Of a stretch of 64,000 nucleotides of DNA, positions 22,326 to 34,935 are shown one piece after another. The number at the start of each line of letters is the position of its first letter. Positions within the stretch are counted from its first letter, which is position 1. The notes beneath the pieces were generated by a model, which was not told where the DNA came from, searched no databases, and was given only the letters and a program-made list of their open reading frames with translations. Position numbers and translations under genes: made by a program. This DNA comes from Sistotremastrum niveocremeum HHB9708 (taxonomy: Eukaryota; Basidiomycota; Agaricomycetes; Sistotremastrales; Sistotremastraceae): NCBI GenBank assembly GCA_001630475.1, contig KV419443.1:141514-205513 (forward strand), written 5' to 3'.

Positions 22326-24927
22326 TCAGTTCCTCTTCCTGACCCAGCGACTAAACGAGCCACGTCAGCCGCCATCCCGAATTCTACATTTATTAATGGT
22401 TTACCTGATCGCATCCGAAGCCAAGAGTAGCAAGTCCCCCTTATGTCGATGAATACTGTCTTCCAAGGCTTCTCGAACCGCCTCGAAGGAGTCCTTGAGT
22501 CGATCGCTCGCCATCTTGTGTTCACTGCGTTGCGGTATCACTTCAGTCGTTAATTCCAGAAGATCCGGATCATCATCCCCGTCATCTGACAACCATTCTT
22601 TGACTTTGGCTACGTCTGGTCGAGATGAAGGATTGAGAGTCCAGCAATTGATGCATAGCTCCCAGGCCTTCGGACACGCCTGGAATTGATTCGGACCAGG
22701 AGGCATTCGCGCGGTATTGGGACGTTTTTGGCTGGAGACTCTTTCGTATGGAATCTTCCCCAGAACGATGTGCGATACGACTTGGCGATTATCTCGACAG
22801 TCCGAATAAGGCAGAATACCCGCGATTATTTCCTAGACTTTATTCAGAACCAGCTATACCGATCTCGAAGAGACGTACTAGGATAACACAACCGAATGCC
22901 CAGATATCTGCTTCTTTGCTGGGACGTCCCCTGCTTCCTTGCGCTTCGATAAGCTCGGGCGCCATCCACCGGGCTTCTCGGTGGCCTCCAGCACCCTCCG
23001 CTTTATTGTGGATGCCAATAGCATCTATGAAGATCGGATCCAGGGCGGCCAGGCTTTCCATTCCGTAATCGGTGAGCATCGGTCTGCGATCTCCTGCGAT
23101 AAGGATATTTGACTAAGGGCTCACATGAGCGTAGTGCTCGAAATTGCCACGCCAAACTCACGCTTTTCAGATTGCCATGAACAATTCCGAGACTGTGAAG
23201 ATGGGCGAGCCCGTCAATGCACTGTGTGAGCTATATCATATTGATCATTCCCTCGTATCTTTGACGCCTTTCCGGCAGAATAAGTGCATACCAAGTTGAC
23301 TCGGTCGATCTCAGGATTTTCGTCAAGAAATCTAATCACGTTTCCGTGGCTCATATAGGAAGATATCAAAGCAAACGATGTGCGTGGGCTCGGAACCTCG
23401 TCTGTTGTTGATGATTGAGATGTAAAGAAGCCAAAACCCTGAATTCGGAGCACGTTTTGATGATGAATAGACGGCCACGGATTGGCTTTCAGAATTTTCT
23501 AACAGCGAATTTAGCAACATGCATGAATTAAGCAATAAAATCGAACCTTTGCCAGCATAGGTCTAATGTCGTTATAGACTGCTACAAATTTAATGACCTT
23601 CACGGCAACTTGTGTTTCCTCGAGCAGCGCGAACCGGATGTCTGATCGCTCGTTCGACGCAATAGACTCGGAGCCTGGAAATACGAGCAGCCCCGTCAAA
23701 TCTCGAAAAGGTATTTGGGGCCCAATCTCGGCGCCTTCGCCCTGCCGAATATAGGTCTTCAACCTCGAGACCAGCCAAGACGCCGGAGGTCGACGTATCG
23801 CCTCAGTATACCAGCACTGCTCACACACGTTCCACAATCCTGGATATTTTTTGAACTCTGAGGGCATCATAGTGACTCCGGAACTTGACGCCCCGGAAGT
23901 TACTGATTCGTACGGAGGTTTCTTAGTGATGATGTTATGGATGACTTGAGGATCTTTCTTGCAATTGGCATACGGTAGTATCCGAGCGATGACCTCCTGT
24001 CAAGAGCCGATTCCATCATATGGCTGTTATGCTCAAAATATGGCTTACGAGCATAAGACATCCGAGAGCCCAGATATCGGTGGCTTTACTTGGCTTCGGA
24101 GAGAAACTATCGAACATCTCGGGTGCCATGTATCGAGTGGTACCCTTTGGATTTGCGCTGCTGGAAGTGATGGAAGATGTGGTGAAGACCTCGTCGAGTT
24201 CTTCGAGTCTCGAAAGTCCGAAGTCAGCAAGGACAGGATGTCCTCGGTCTGACACGAATATGTTTGGCTGAAGAGATGATTGGCGATGAACTCAATTTGT
24301 CGATTGGTAACAGCTTACTCCTTTCAAATCTCCGTGAATCACGTCCTGCGCGTGAAGATATACAAGTCCTTCACATATCTCAGACATCTATCGCGTGATC
24401 GGTTTTGAGAAATGAAATGACATGTTTTATAATAAAAGCCTTACGATGAGCACTCTGTCCACTTCAGGGTGGTCTTCTATATATTCCATAACGGTACCAT
24501 GGGTCATCCAGGGCGAAACAAGCGAAAAGAGGGAGTCCTCGGAGTCGCCCACAGGAAAAAGCAAAACCCTTTGAAGGCGAGGACGTTAGGATGATGGAGG
24601 GACGACCATATGAATATCTCGTTCCGAGTTTTCTATATCCATCGTCAGATACTCGAAAACAAGCAGAGAAACTGGATTGACCTTGATCAAAGACCGCCTC
24701 TTCCTCGCATCTATCTCAACATGCCTCATAACTTTCACAGCGACTCGCATTCCATCCAGATCTGCAAGGTAAATGTCGGCTTGACCTCCCGAGTTGACCG
24801 CGTATTGACGGTCCTTGAGGTATATAATCCTTTGAGTGACATCCAACGAAGACGAAGAATGATCGTCCCGTGTGTCCTCCGCATTCGAAAGCTCAGAGTC
24901 CGGTTCGACGAGGATTGTGGAGACCAT
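22326..24927 (-). CDS. Tandem kinase-pseudokinase fusion gene, one frameshift
   Basis: Ten exons (24927-24682, 24632-24445, 24387-24319, 24267-24049, 23996-23547, 23498-23292, 23230-23162, 23112-22879, 22832-22405, 22350-22326) would encode about 711 residues. Domain 1: glycine loop SGGQADIY, VAVK lysine (65), HGDLKG (catalytic Asp about 165), DFG (about 183), APEMF. Exon 5 runs without a break from its C-lobe into domain 2, which keeps VAVK but has no clear glycine loop. There HGNLKS replaces the catalytic Asp by Asn, and DYG replaces DFG, so it is probably a pseudokinase. Domain 1 and 2 exons have the same borders. In exon 2 one base is missing near 24554-24560 (FCFF then PVGDSED in another frame): either a real lesion or a sequence error. 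Confidence 0.72.
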
Positions 24928-25390
24928 CCGAGTGATTGGCGCGAGCCGATACAGAGGCGGGCATTTATTTTCAAGGCATTATGAGTGAAATTCAGAGGAT
25001 TAGGGCATGACAGTGCCCTAGAGCTCCGCTGGAAACACAGATAAATATTACTCGGCTTCTGGACCGCCTCGACCAACTGAAATGAAATGATGCGTGCGTG
25101 GATGGAATCGCAGTTCACTAAAGTGTAGCTGAGTGGATGCATGGATGCGTATCTCGAGACTTCACGAAATGTCCTGCATCGGTTGATGAGAGGCGGTCAA
25201 GGGCTCTCTGTCAACTCAGACATGGCGTCCTCGGACGGGTCGGACTTGAAACGTGAGTACATAATAGGCGGACTTCGAAATCTTGGGCTCCATTTGGTAC
25301 AAGTTGATTTCACTTCATTCTCCGAAACGACAGTCCATATCACGTCCCCCACAACCACTCTTTTCTTCCCCCCACTGAGATTTTCGAAAA
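24928..25390. promoter_or_regulatory. Shared promoter region, kinase and F-box genes head-to-head
   Basis: The 463 bp between the divergent start codons at 24927 and 25391. No element was recognised. The same head-to-head pairing of an F-box gene and a kinase gene recurs at 44617-45153. Confidence 0.45.
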
Positions 25391-27336
25391 ATGTCCTTAA
25401 ATATCCTCGAACTCTCTGAAGATGTTATCATCCACATGTTCAAGTTTTCTAGCCTAAGCATCACCGACATCGTTCAGTTTTCACGAGTAAGTCGGCGATT
25501 TGTTGTTCGTAGATCCATCGCAAGCTGATGATGTCGACAGACTTGCAGACCTTTCCGCAAGATTGCGTACTCCTCCATTGAGATCTGGCGAGGAGCATAC
25601 GATCTCTATCGGATCGTGTTCCCTCTTGGCGAGTCTCTCGCCTCCGCCACTCCCCACGAGATGATGCTCTATGCCTGTCGTGCCATGACACAGTCCTCGA
25701 TGTTCCGTCGTCCTGTTATAACTCCGCGCCAGCAGACTCTCCTTCATCCCATAATATCAGATCTTCCGGCTCCTTGGGCTGTGGCTGGGCCCCCCATTTG
25801 GCCCGGAGTCGTCGACTTCCCCCAATGGGTGGATATTCTGCCAGGAGGAAGAGTCATTATGCTCAATTGGCGGTACAAATGCACCTTCCATACCACATCG
25901 GGCCTCAGGATTGGCTATATCCCGTTTTCATTCCTGTTGAATAAAACGTGTCTCGAAGGTGATCGGACCGATCAACGACTCGCAGTCCTGGGTGAAGGAG
26001 GGTACGTCATCTACTGATTCTCGATATATTACATGGAATAACTCTAGTTCATGACAGCGAACTTGTAATTTATTCCATGCAGTTCGAGTACGTCGATTGG
26101 GCCGATCTTGCTGCGCCCGTCGGTTTTCGGCATAGGAAGCTTGCTTCCTTCACCACCTTTCCACTCGTGCGCAGCGTCTTTGGCTTTACCAATGAGCGTG
26201 TCTTACGCTTCATACCTCGTCCCGGAGCCTCTCTGATCATGATGACCCACACCCACACTATCGTCACAGTCGATTACGCGGCCCATACCGCAATAATGCT
26301 CTCACCCGAAGAGTTGTCAAACTCAGCTATACGCCCTCACTCGGTCATCGAACCGAGTCTCGATATCGTCTCTGCGATAGTTCATCCCGACCCAGACTCC
26401 CAGATGATATACCTTCGCACCGATCTCCAGCTGCTTCATGTCATCACGATACCTCACGAAACCGAGTTCCATCCCATACCAATCGAGAACTCCCTTACGG
26501 ACCTCCCTTTCCTCTATTATACCAAGGCATCCACGTTCATCATCCCCGACACTCCGATCGGGGAGTCTTTCCGTAGAACACCATACGAATGCGTCGTCAA
26601 CGTGTTCTACGAAGAGAGCCACCGTCTACCAACGCCAGGTGGCAAGTCGGAAGGGATCGATATAAAGATGATTACCTTGGCTTTGCGAGATGGGTCTCTT
26701 GAGTCTCTGCATCCCCCGATTGCCCTGGATCTCCCACCGATCACAACGATCAAGAGTTTCCGATCGTCGATCGGTCCTCACGGCTCGTTCAGCAGCTTGC
26801 TGACCATAAGCCGCGAAGAGCGGTACCGCCTCGCCTATTCACCATTTCTGCCAGAGGCTCAGAATGGGCTCATCCGAGTTGATCCCACTGCCACGCCCCT
26901 CAATGGAAGAGAGGCGAAGGCGCTGGCTGCCGCCGCTCAGAAAGTCGTCAAGCAACCCTTCCTGGCCCATTTCTTCGGCGACGAGGATGTACCTGACGCG
27001 GGGGGAATAAGTGTCGTAAGTAGAATCAGGAAAGTGAGGGCCACTGACTACATTCAACCTGCATTCGTCACATCTCCCGCCAACAACGCCCATTCCGACT
27101 CTACCGCTAATTCCCAGTCTGTGTCAATGCCCAGCGAAGTCGACGTGTCATTCGATCCCTCCCGGCCGCTCATCACCGTCTTATCGGGACTAATGGACGC
27201 GCCGAAGCAAAGTCCTACTAACTTCTCCGAGTGGTTTGATGGAGTGAAGGACAAAATGAAGGTAATCGCCTTTGATGAGATACATGGGTTGATGGTCGTG
27301 AGTAACGATAAGGTTTTCTACGTTGTTCGTTATTAG
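25391..27336 (+). CDS. F-box protein, 611 residues
   Basis: Exons 25391-25486, 25541-26001 and 26058-27336 join in phase. The N-terminus is a classical F-box (LELSEDVIIHMFKFSSLSI, then DIVQFSRTCRPFRKIAYSSI), which in SCF ubiquitin ligases binds SKP1. The remaining 560 residues are beta-rich with no named repeat. Two minus-strand paralogues at 40819-42520 and 42841-44616 share the exon 1/exon 2 junction right after the Gln/Arg that precedes TC(R/K), and their aromatic C-terminus (here KVFYVVRY). The C-terminal part probably binds a substrate, perhaps as a propeller-like domain; that is inference. The start is the first ATG and gives the full F-box. Confidence 0.85.
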
Positions 27337-28917
27337 TCAGAGTGCGAAAAATTGTGTAGCACGTAAGTAAACGTAAATTGCCTGTCATACTTCGGTTCTA
27401 GTGTATCGCAGAGCTTGTATCGAATCAGCAGAATATCTTCGATTTTACAGATGCTAGTAGCCTTGTATTGTGAACGAGATGATAACTCCGGCGAAAGCCG
27501 TACCCTCCCTGCGGAACCAAGGTCTGTTCACAGAAATTAGCCGAAAGCGGCGATTTCCGAGCCGCGAGAAGCGTGCCGCGTCGGCCGTGCCCTCCGCTTT
27601 CTTATCGCAAGCCGGAGGGTACTTGGCGGCGTTGGCGCGAGCCCATTGGGACTTGTGAAAGCTGAAAAGAATTATATTCACAATGTCAGGTCAAGGAGAG
27701 GTTGGACAGTCTGAAATAGAGAATTGGAGGATGCGAATATTAATACATCCAACCATCCTGAACTGTCAATGTGATAAATTGTGCCAATTTGATATGTAAG
27801 ATCTCTCGAGGTCCATGTCAACACGACATTGACAGTAAATGTCATTAGGAGTATGTAGATAGATAGACAATGGTACTAGGAAAGAAAGGAGAGAAATAAA
27901 GACTTGGGAAGGCAAGCAGAAGCGCAAAAAAAAGAGAAAAAACGTCACCCTCATGTCGCCTGCCATTCCCAGAGGCCCGCTTCTCACCGCATGACTCGAA
28001 TACCCTCACAATGACATCCACGCGCTCTCGACAGGCATCCCAATGCGTTGAACGCGTCTCTCGGCCATTCGCAACAGTTCGCAACGCGACTGCGTCCCCG
28101 ACTCGCGTGCGTCTTGCGTAATAGAGCGTTCGGAGTCGTCCAACTCCTGAAGAATTAACAGCAGTTAGTGACGTTCCGATCTCATCTTCTAAAACCTCTG
28201 ACCTTGTTTTGCAGACCCGCGACAACGTGGGCGACAGAAAGAACGAGCGCGAGGACTCTGAGCTGAGTTCGAACATTCGCCGCTGCCGGGAAGCGGCACG
28301 CTTCTCGCGGCTCGGAAATCGCCGCTTTCGGCTAACTTCTGTGAACAGACCTTGGTTCCCCTCCGTGCCAGGTCATGCCACGTGTACGAAATCGCTCTTC
28401 GTCTCAACCGTCCTGCTAGTTCGATATGCTCACAACCTTCCAATCAATATCATCTTCCTTGATATACTCATGTATTGTCAAGCCAATTTCACCCCTGCTC
28501 TGCCAGCGGTTGTACATTTTTCCCAAGGTAAATCCTTCTCCGATGAGACAATAAATTTCCTTGCCAACGTTTCGACCTTAGCTTCAAAAATTGATTAAAA
28601 TCTGAAGACTGTTCTCTATACAAACGCACTTCAACGTTTTTACACCCCTACCTGGGTCTCAAGGCCGGATTTTTGTTGATAGCGGAGTGCTCCATCGGCT
28701 CGATCATCCGATAGATGCGCTCCTCGTCATCCCAACCATATTAACGTCACCGTCGTCCACCACGACCTATGAAGGTTGGTTTACGTCTTGATTGTGCTCA
28801 TAACATCTCACTCACTTCTCTCATCGTTGTAGTCCCACCGTCGCCCCCAGTAATTCAGACATCCCCTTCTCGCACTATCCATCGATCCTCTTTGCTACTC
28901 TGTCAAGAGTTTGCCTA
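27337..28917. other. Intergenic region holding a long inverted repeat
   Basis: No coding gene is supported. See the inverted repeat entry for 27513-28359. Short open frames here owe their similarity to each other to that repeat. Confidence 0.4.
27513..28359. repeat. 67-bp inverted repeat with a 713-bp spacer
   Basis: Positions 27513-27579 (starting GGAACCAAGGTCTGTTCACA) are the reverse complement of 28293-28359 with about one mismatch. The similarity stops abruptly on both sides. No obvious target duplication or transposase flanks it, so it may be two copies of an unknown short repeat, terminal repeats of an eroded element, or a hairpin-forming locus. Confidence 0.7.
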
Positions 28918-30054
28918 ATGGCTGTCCCAAGCGCTGGGACCTTCACCCAAGCATTCACCTCCGCATTTGCATACATCTCGAGCCTGATCCTTCATTTCAT
29001 CCTCCAACATCGGGATGCTACCCGTAACAAGATTCAGAAGCTCCGAATTGCCCATGCATGGCTCGCACTAAGCCGAAGGCTGGCTCTCACGATCTTTCTT
29101 AACGATGTCACTCTTGTTGAAAAGACCGGAGAATGTCACGCAGAGCTGCTAAAAGTGACTTTGAATCCTATCGTCTTCTTCGTTCGCCTTCGCCCCACTC
29201 CTAACTCAAATCCCAAGGCCGAGTCCGAATCCGAACCGGTGCAACCAAGCTTCATCACTCTCAGCTTTCATCAGCTATTCATCACCGTATCGAGTTCCTC
29301 GGAATCGCCGCCTGATGTCAATACGTGTCGTCAGATGCTTATCCGGGCGATACTGAAAGGGCGATGGAAGCGATTGGATCATATAGTGGCTGGTCTTCAA
29401 TTCGGAACGATCTTGGCTTACGATCCTCCAAGTAGCGAACATGAGGTCGGGGATGGGAGCGGTCACATCAATGGGCATACCAATAGCGTGGGAAGTGAAG
29501 ACGAAGAAGAAGATGAGGTCGGAGCCGAATCTTGCACCCCAAGCCTTAGCAGAAGCATGGAGGTCATTGATGGGACATCCATCAAGGTTCTCATACAAGG
29601 ATATACCACCTCCTACAACTCCCATGATTATATGTTCGACGATCTGGAAGGAATTCTGTCCATACCGGATTTCATAGCGAAGGAAGCCGAACCCGTCGAA
29701 CAAACCTTCCGCATGCGTGTCTCCAGAGCCGTTGTGTCATCTACTACTTCCACCCGGTAAGTACTTCTATGTATCCGTCCTCCTCCGCCTTTGACTGACC
29801 ACCTTCTCAGGTCTATACGCGCGGTCATTAGATCACCGACTTCGGCGCTTAACATACAATTCATTAATTCTCAAATCTTATTCAATCACTTCCGTATCCG
29901 GGATGCGGAACTTCTTCATCAAGTTGGTCAGCTGGTTCTTGAAGAAGACGAGCGAAGAAAACAGAACGGTGACGAAGAGGGTCTATTGGGCGGATTTATA
30001 GGAAGCGCTACGTGGGGCTTATTGGGAGAATTGATCAAGCCCCGCGAAGCTTAG
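28918..30054 (+). CDS. Unknown conserved-looking protein, 360 residues
   Basis: Two exons, 28918-29756 and 29811-30054 (CACCCG|gtaagt...ctcag|G, phase 2). The N-terminus has a hydrophobic segment (FAYISSLILHFILQ, about residues 15-29) that could be a membrane anchor, followed by a basic stretch and a beta-rich part (DVTLVEKTGECHAELLKVTL). An acidic loop (GSEDEEEDEVGAE) sits near residue 200. The C-terminus is helical and charged (VLEEDERRKQNGDEEG) and ends in a Gly-rich segment with LLGGFIGSATWGLLGELI. I do not recognise the family. Reading frame, splice signals and codon use all support a real gene. It stands alone, followed by a 4-kb gap. Confidence 0.75.
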
Positions 30055-33000
30055 ATTGGGTTCTCGTCGTATCAAGACAGATTATCCCAAACCTCCTATT
30101 CGTCCACAACGGAATCGCTAAGGTGTGTCAGATGATCCCTCTGGTCGTAGGCTTATCCTGACTCAAACCAGGTTTATATCCCATCTATGTCTTGCGATAC
30201 CCTCGGCTGGGGTTTGCACTTCATGGAAGGAGACCATCTTGGCCGATGAAGGATGAAATGGAATCCCAGGGGGAAGACAAGCGTAAATTCGACTTGGCTA
30301 GCAGGCAAACACACGACAGCCTCCAACTTTCGCATTGACAACTCACGGGGATATCATTTCGCGACATATCACCCGCAAATAGCTCTTGTTGAGTGGGTGC
30401 AAGTTTTGATGCCGCGTCGATACTCCATGCTCCATCGTACGAGCCGGGATAAACCCGTTGGGAGGATGTGAAATAATATTTGGGTCGAATACTGCCTATA
30501 TGGCTTTGCGTTGTTCGCAATATACTTTCACGCGTACTAGTATGTAGCTCCAGAATTGTTTCTTGGGGTTGATAGAGAGTGCACACGGGAAGCTGGAGCA
30601 GTGCTGGAGCCAGTCTTCGCCCAGCTCGGTCTATCGGCCGATATTGCCGTTACCTGTTCTTCGCTTGTTCAACGAGTCGAGCCATGGCAGACCAGTCGCC
30701 GCATCTTTCCCAATTCAATCCTATCTACGCAGAAGCTCCTATTGATCACTAGACCGGACTGGCCTCAAGATTTATCCGCTGTGTCTTGCATCGAGGCTAG
30801 ATGAAACGTGGATGACGCAAGCTTTCTTCGCGTTCAAACGTATATCTGATTAATTATCTCCCCGAGGTGTTTTACAGAGCCGCCTATCTATCAGTAACTT
30901 TAGGAGTGTCCAGAAAATGCTCCTTGGGGGCAAGATATTTGAATCCAATTCATTCGGCGCGCTACAGATGATGTTTGCCGTCGACTACGCTCATTGACTC
31001 AAGATTATGTCTCTGCTCTATACTCTACGACCTTCAATTCTTCTTCAATAGCCTTCTCCCCCTGGATGCGCTGTATACTCCGACAGACGTTACCAAACGG
31101 AGAAACCAATTTTGGACGAATTCTGCTTAGCCTCTCGTATGACTCGCGGAGAGTAAATTTGTTCAAATTGTCCTCCTCGATAATAAACCTTATATATGCA
31201 TCTTCTCAGGCGTCAATTTCGATTATTGTGCTAATCTTTCTGTCCCCAAGAATTATTCTCCGTCTCTCTCTCATCGTGGCACTCCCCGCTTTTCCTCGTA
31301 CCTGAAGAAGGCCTTCGCAATCGAATTTCATATTGTGGTCTCCTCCATGAACGGTTATTTGTGTTTATTCTTTGGGTCGACAATTGAAATCCCAGCCTAC
31401 GTGTGGATTAGGGCGACCTAGCCGATCGGCACAGTGCAGCCAGGATGAACACATGCATAGCCTCACGACTCTGTGTCCCCTTTGTTCGAAGTCCAGAAAA
31501 AAGGAGTGCCTAAGGGCACCGTTACGCTGGCCCGGTCATAGAAGACTCCCGTTCGTCCCACCCTCGAGGCACTGCATGAGATTCTACAGACCGAACCTTC
31601 CAGATAGTCAGTTTTATCCGCGCCGCCATCTCGAGAATCCGAGAAATTTTGAGGGAATATAGAGGTGCTTTCGGACCAAAGGTTCACTCAATGATGCCAC
31701 GCGAAACTGTGAATTGGGAAGAAATCTTGATCTTTGAATGCTTTCCGCCGGTCGTTTCCGTTAACGCCGCCAGCTTGACAGCGTGTGATTGACGAACAAA
31801 CAAAGACGGAGATTCAAAAGACAGATGGAACCCTTCATTTGCTTTGAACACCGAGGACATGGCTTTCCTTACTTTCTCTCGCTCCACAGCGAGCAGATTT
31901 CAGTTCGTTCTCTGGCTGTACTTTGTACACGTTTTAGGTCGACGGTTCAATGTTTAAGAGCGGAGGGGATGTTCTAGTTGCAACAACAAGATCGGCCGGT
32001 CCAAGCGACTAGTCGTCCCTTGCCTCTATCTCGCAATTCGAACGGAAAGACATAGATACATGGATCAGACAACAGGTCATTCAGAACTCCGGCGTGAAGT
32101 GGAACGGAAGGGACTATGGGTCGGCTGCATCATGCGATGGGGCTGCCTCCTTGTCTTACGACTTGATCCCGAAGCATCCTAAGCCAGGTCAACGCTTCAG
32201 CAAGTTCTCTTGGAGGAAGAAGTGGACGTACAAGATAGTCTCAGAGGCCTTGATCATCACATCGGGCACAGCCTGCGGCACAGGACCTCGAGCTCCTCGG
32301 TTCAACGCCTCCCTCAACGTCGCTATCGCCTTCTTCGCTCGATCTTTGTATCTGAACTCTGCTTGAACTCTGGCTGGTCGACGAGTCGTCGTGCGTTCGT
32401 CGCCGCTGGACAGATCAGGACTGGCCTGTCCCCCAGCCAGACTAGTTCCTGAAAGCGAAATGAATCAGAGAGTATTCAGCATCTCTCAAAGCAAACCGGA
32501 CTCACTGATAGCACTTGTACGAGGCATGGGGAATTTTAGTGGGGAGAGGCTTTTGAAGGCTCAAGCGGGCTTGGAGGCGAGCTCATTTGACACACGAGGC
32601 GCCCCTTTATATCCCCGACCGTCTTCTGAGGATTACGAGAACCGAAGTGTAGTGATGCCAGACCCCTCATTTGTGCCTGTGGATCAAATTCAGATCTTCC
32701 GATCAGCTAACCGGTTGTCCAACCGAACGAATCACCTGGAACGTGTTGAGTGCGTTCCGAACCTCGATCTCTTGAACGCCACAGTCTGCGTTGGTTAGCT
32801 TAGCCTCGAAATGCGAGCTTCAGGAGAGTACTATTTGAATACCCCATCAATTGTCTACCTGGTGCCTCGGACAATTCCCTTCATCCGATTCTTTTAGAAG
32901 TCAATCAAAATAGTGACTTGACTATAACGATTTTCTAGACTAAGCTTCAGCACGACTTCATCACTCGCTCTGTGCTTTGCTTGCGCACACCCGATCTACT

Positions 33001-34132
33001 AGTATGGTTTCAGAGTCTCGAATCTCTATTTCCCCTAAAGATAAAACCGAAAGTCAATGGTCACCAAAGGAGCTTGAGGTCCCGGATTTGATTTTGAGCT
33101 GAATTGTTTATGTCTTGTCTCAAGGCAAGATTTTCTTACAATGTCGTCAAAATAATCACGTCAGGATTACAGGGTCATTTGTGAGCATCCGTCGTGAGTT
33201 TTGACACTCGAGCACCTCTGTGAGCATTAATGTTACTGATGTATTTGGTCGAACCGCCCAACGATATTTGCACGAGAGAGAAGTTGCAGACATGTGTACT
33301 ATGCGATACACACGAGCTCTATCCTGTTATATTCGAGGATATTAGACAGTGACGCCACAAAGCCTTCGGGCACGGATGTCAATCTCACCACTTAAAGTTA
33401 GGCGCCGACGAACCCTAGATTCGACCCTTAATTAGACCAGAAATGGCATGAGGCAAGAGCAATACCAGAGACATTGTTCGGAGGCGAGTTCAATGAGCTC
33501 ATAGTCGAACTATCTATATCGATTGTATTCCAGATATAGCTCGTCCCAATAGCATGCAGTTCAGGAGCAGGTTCGAACTCACAATCCGCAGCAAGGACTC
33601 GGAGGAGCTTGATTTCCGAGCGAACTTATCTACGCAACGCATTAATTACCGTTGTTCAAGTCTTCTTCGAGATTTCACGCAGATCTTCTGCCTGATCGGG
33701 GGCTCAGAAGACGAAATTTGGGCCTGCCGCAACTTGACGAGTGTAGCATGTGAGCATGCGAGATATTTTGTTGTCCGTTCCTAGATCCCTTCTTAAATTG
33801 ATATTAGGTTGTATCGAAATAACTTTACGCTTGACAAGTCAGTGAGTAGGTGTCGGTCCGTTATAAGTCACTGATTTTGATGATCGACAGTGGGCGGACT
33901 CTACGACCGGACGCTTCGGGCAATTCGGAGTTTCGGCACGGGAAGAACTTCTTCGGCCGAGACGGGTCCCCGGTTTTCTGTCCGCCCTTGTCAATCATGC
34001 CATAGCCATGAGCTATCTATTGGCAGCCTACACATTCAGCTTGACATTGACTACGGCGTTTGATTATACTAATACAATTACTGTCGCAGAAACTTCATCG
34101 TTCTGGCATTATTGATGTCCTTCGCGCTCTAT
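30055..34132. other. 4-kb stretch without a confident gene
   Basis: Only short overlapping frames on both strands, none with a domain or a supported splice chain. The longest (32391-32798, plus) encodes a low-complexity peptide. No tRNA, repeat array or terminal inverted repeat was recognised. Confidence 0.35.
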
Positions 34133-34771
34133 TCATTTTCGGTGCTTCCAAGCTTCCTTCAATCCCAGTTTCCCTTCCTCGGCCCCCTTAGGTGCTGGAT
34201 TCCTCTCAGCCATCCCACTCTGTTCCAAGTTTCTCGTACTGCTCTCATCCATCAACCCCAAACCACCGTCTCCACCACCGCTCATTTCTCCTGGTGCACT
34301 TCGATATCTGACAGCCGACGACGACCCCACGCCATCGGGGTTCTGAGGAGCTTGTTTCGTCAATTTGGGATGTGCAGGAGCAGCTGAGGAAGAAGAGCTG
34401 AGCTGCGTAGAGGGAGCAGATGTCGTCTCTTGGATATTATAGGGTGACGTCGATTTATAGGCACCTCTGAACGGAGTGAGATCCTCAGCAACGGTTGGGC
34501 TTCACAAGATAACTTGTCAGACGTACCCTGGGATGTCATATTTCGTTCCCTTTGGGTCAGGTTCGCTCACGACATAAGTCCTCGTTCCCGCGTCAGATAT
34601 CGTCGGATGTCCCATTGGGTCGTCCTGCTTCGCATATGTATTTTCATCCATATTCTGCAGAGGAGACTTTCGAGACGATGGCCCAACAGTGTTGATAGAG
34701 CTGGCATAACGAGCTGTAGATGCTCTAGTCAAAGAAGTGAAAGCTCGACGGGTCGTAGCTGAAGAGATCAT
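34133..34771 (-). CDS. Putative mitochondrial protein, 192 residues
   Basis: Exons 34771-34527 and 34466-34133 (CCCAGG|gtacgt...gttcag|AGG) join in phase. The first 25 residues (MISSATTRRAFTSLTR and on) are rich in Arg, Ser and Thr and lack acids, as in a mitochondrial presequence. The middle has RTYVVSEPDPKGTKYDIPGG followed by AYKSTSPYN, a pattern that looks conserved although I cannot name its family. The C-terminal third is disordered, Gly/Pro/Ala rich, with GMAERNPAPKGAEEGKLGLK. The ATG at 34771 was chosen because it gives the presequence; the upstream 14 in-frame codons do not begin with ATG. Function unknown. Confidence 0.72.
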
Positions 34772-34935
34772 GGTTCGAGTATGAGGAGTAATTGTGACGT
34801 CATAGATCCACAACGTTAATATTCACGCAGTTGCAGTTAATCTTGACCAGCATTTGTATAGGAATCGATGAACATGCTCATCATATAAGTGCAGTGATTA
34901 AACCCCCACAAACTTTCCTAGGAAGTCCGTGATCT

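Noticed and set aside
26077-26267. ATG at 26077 as the start of an independent gene
   Set aside because: The upstream exons supply an F-box in phase, and the frame continues 5' of this ATG to a good acceptor at 26057.
32391-32798. 135-codon plus-strand frame
   Set aside because: Low-complexity composition, no paralogue, no splice context.
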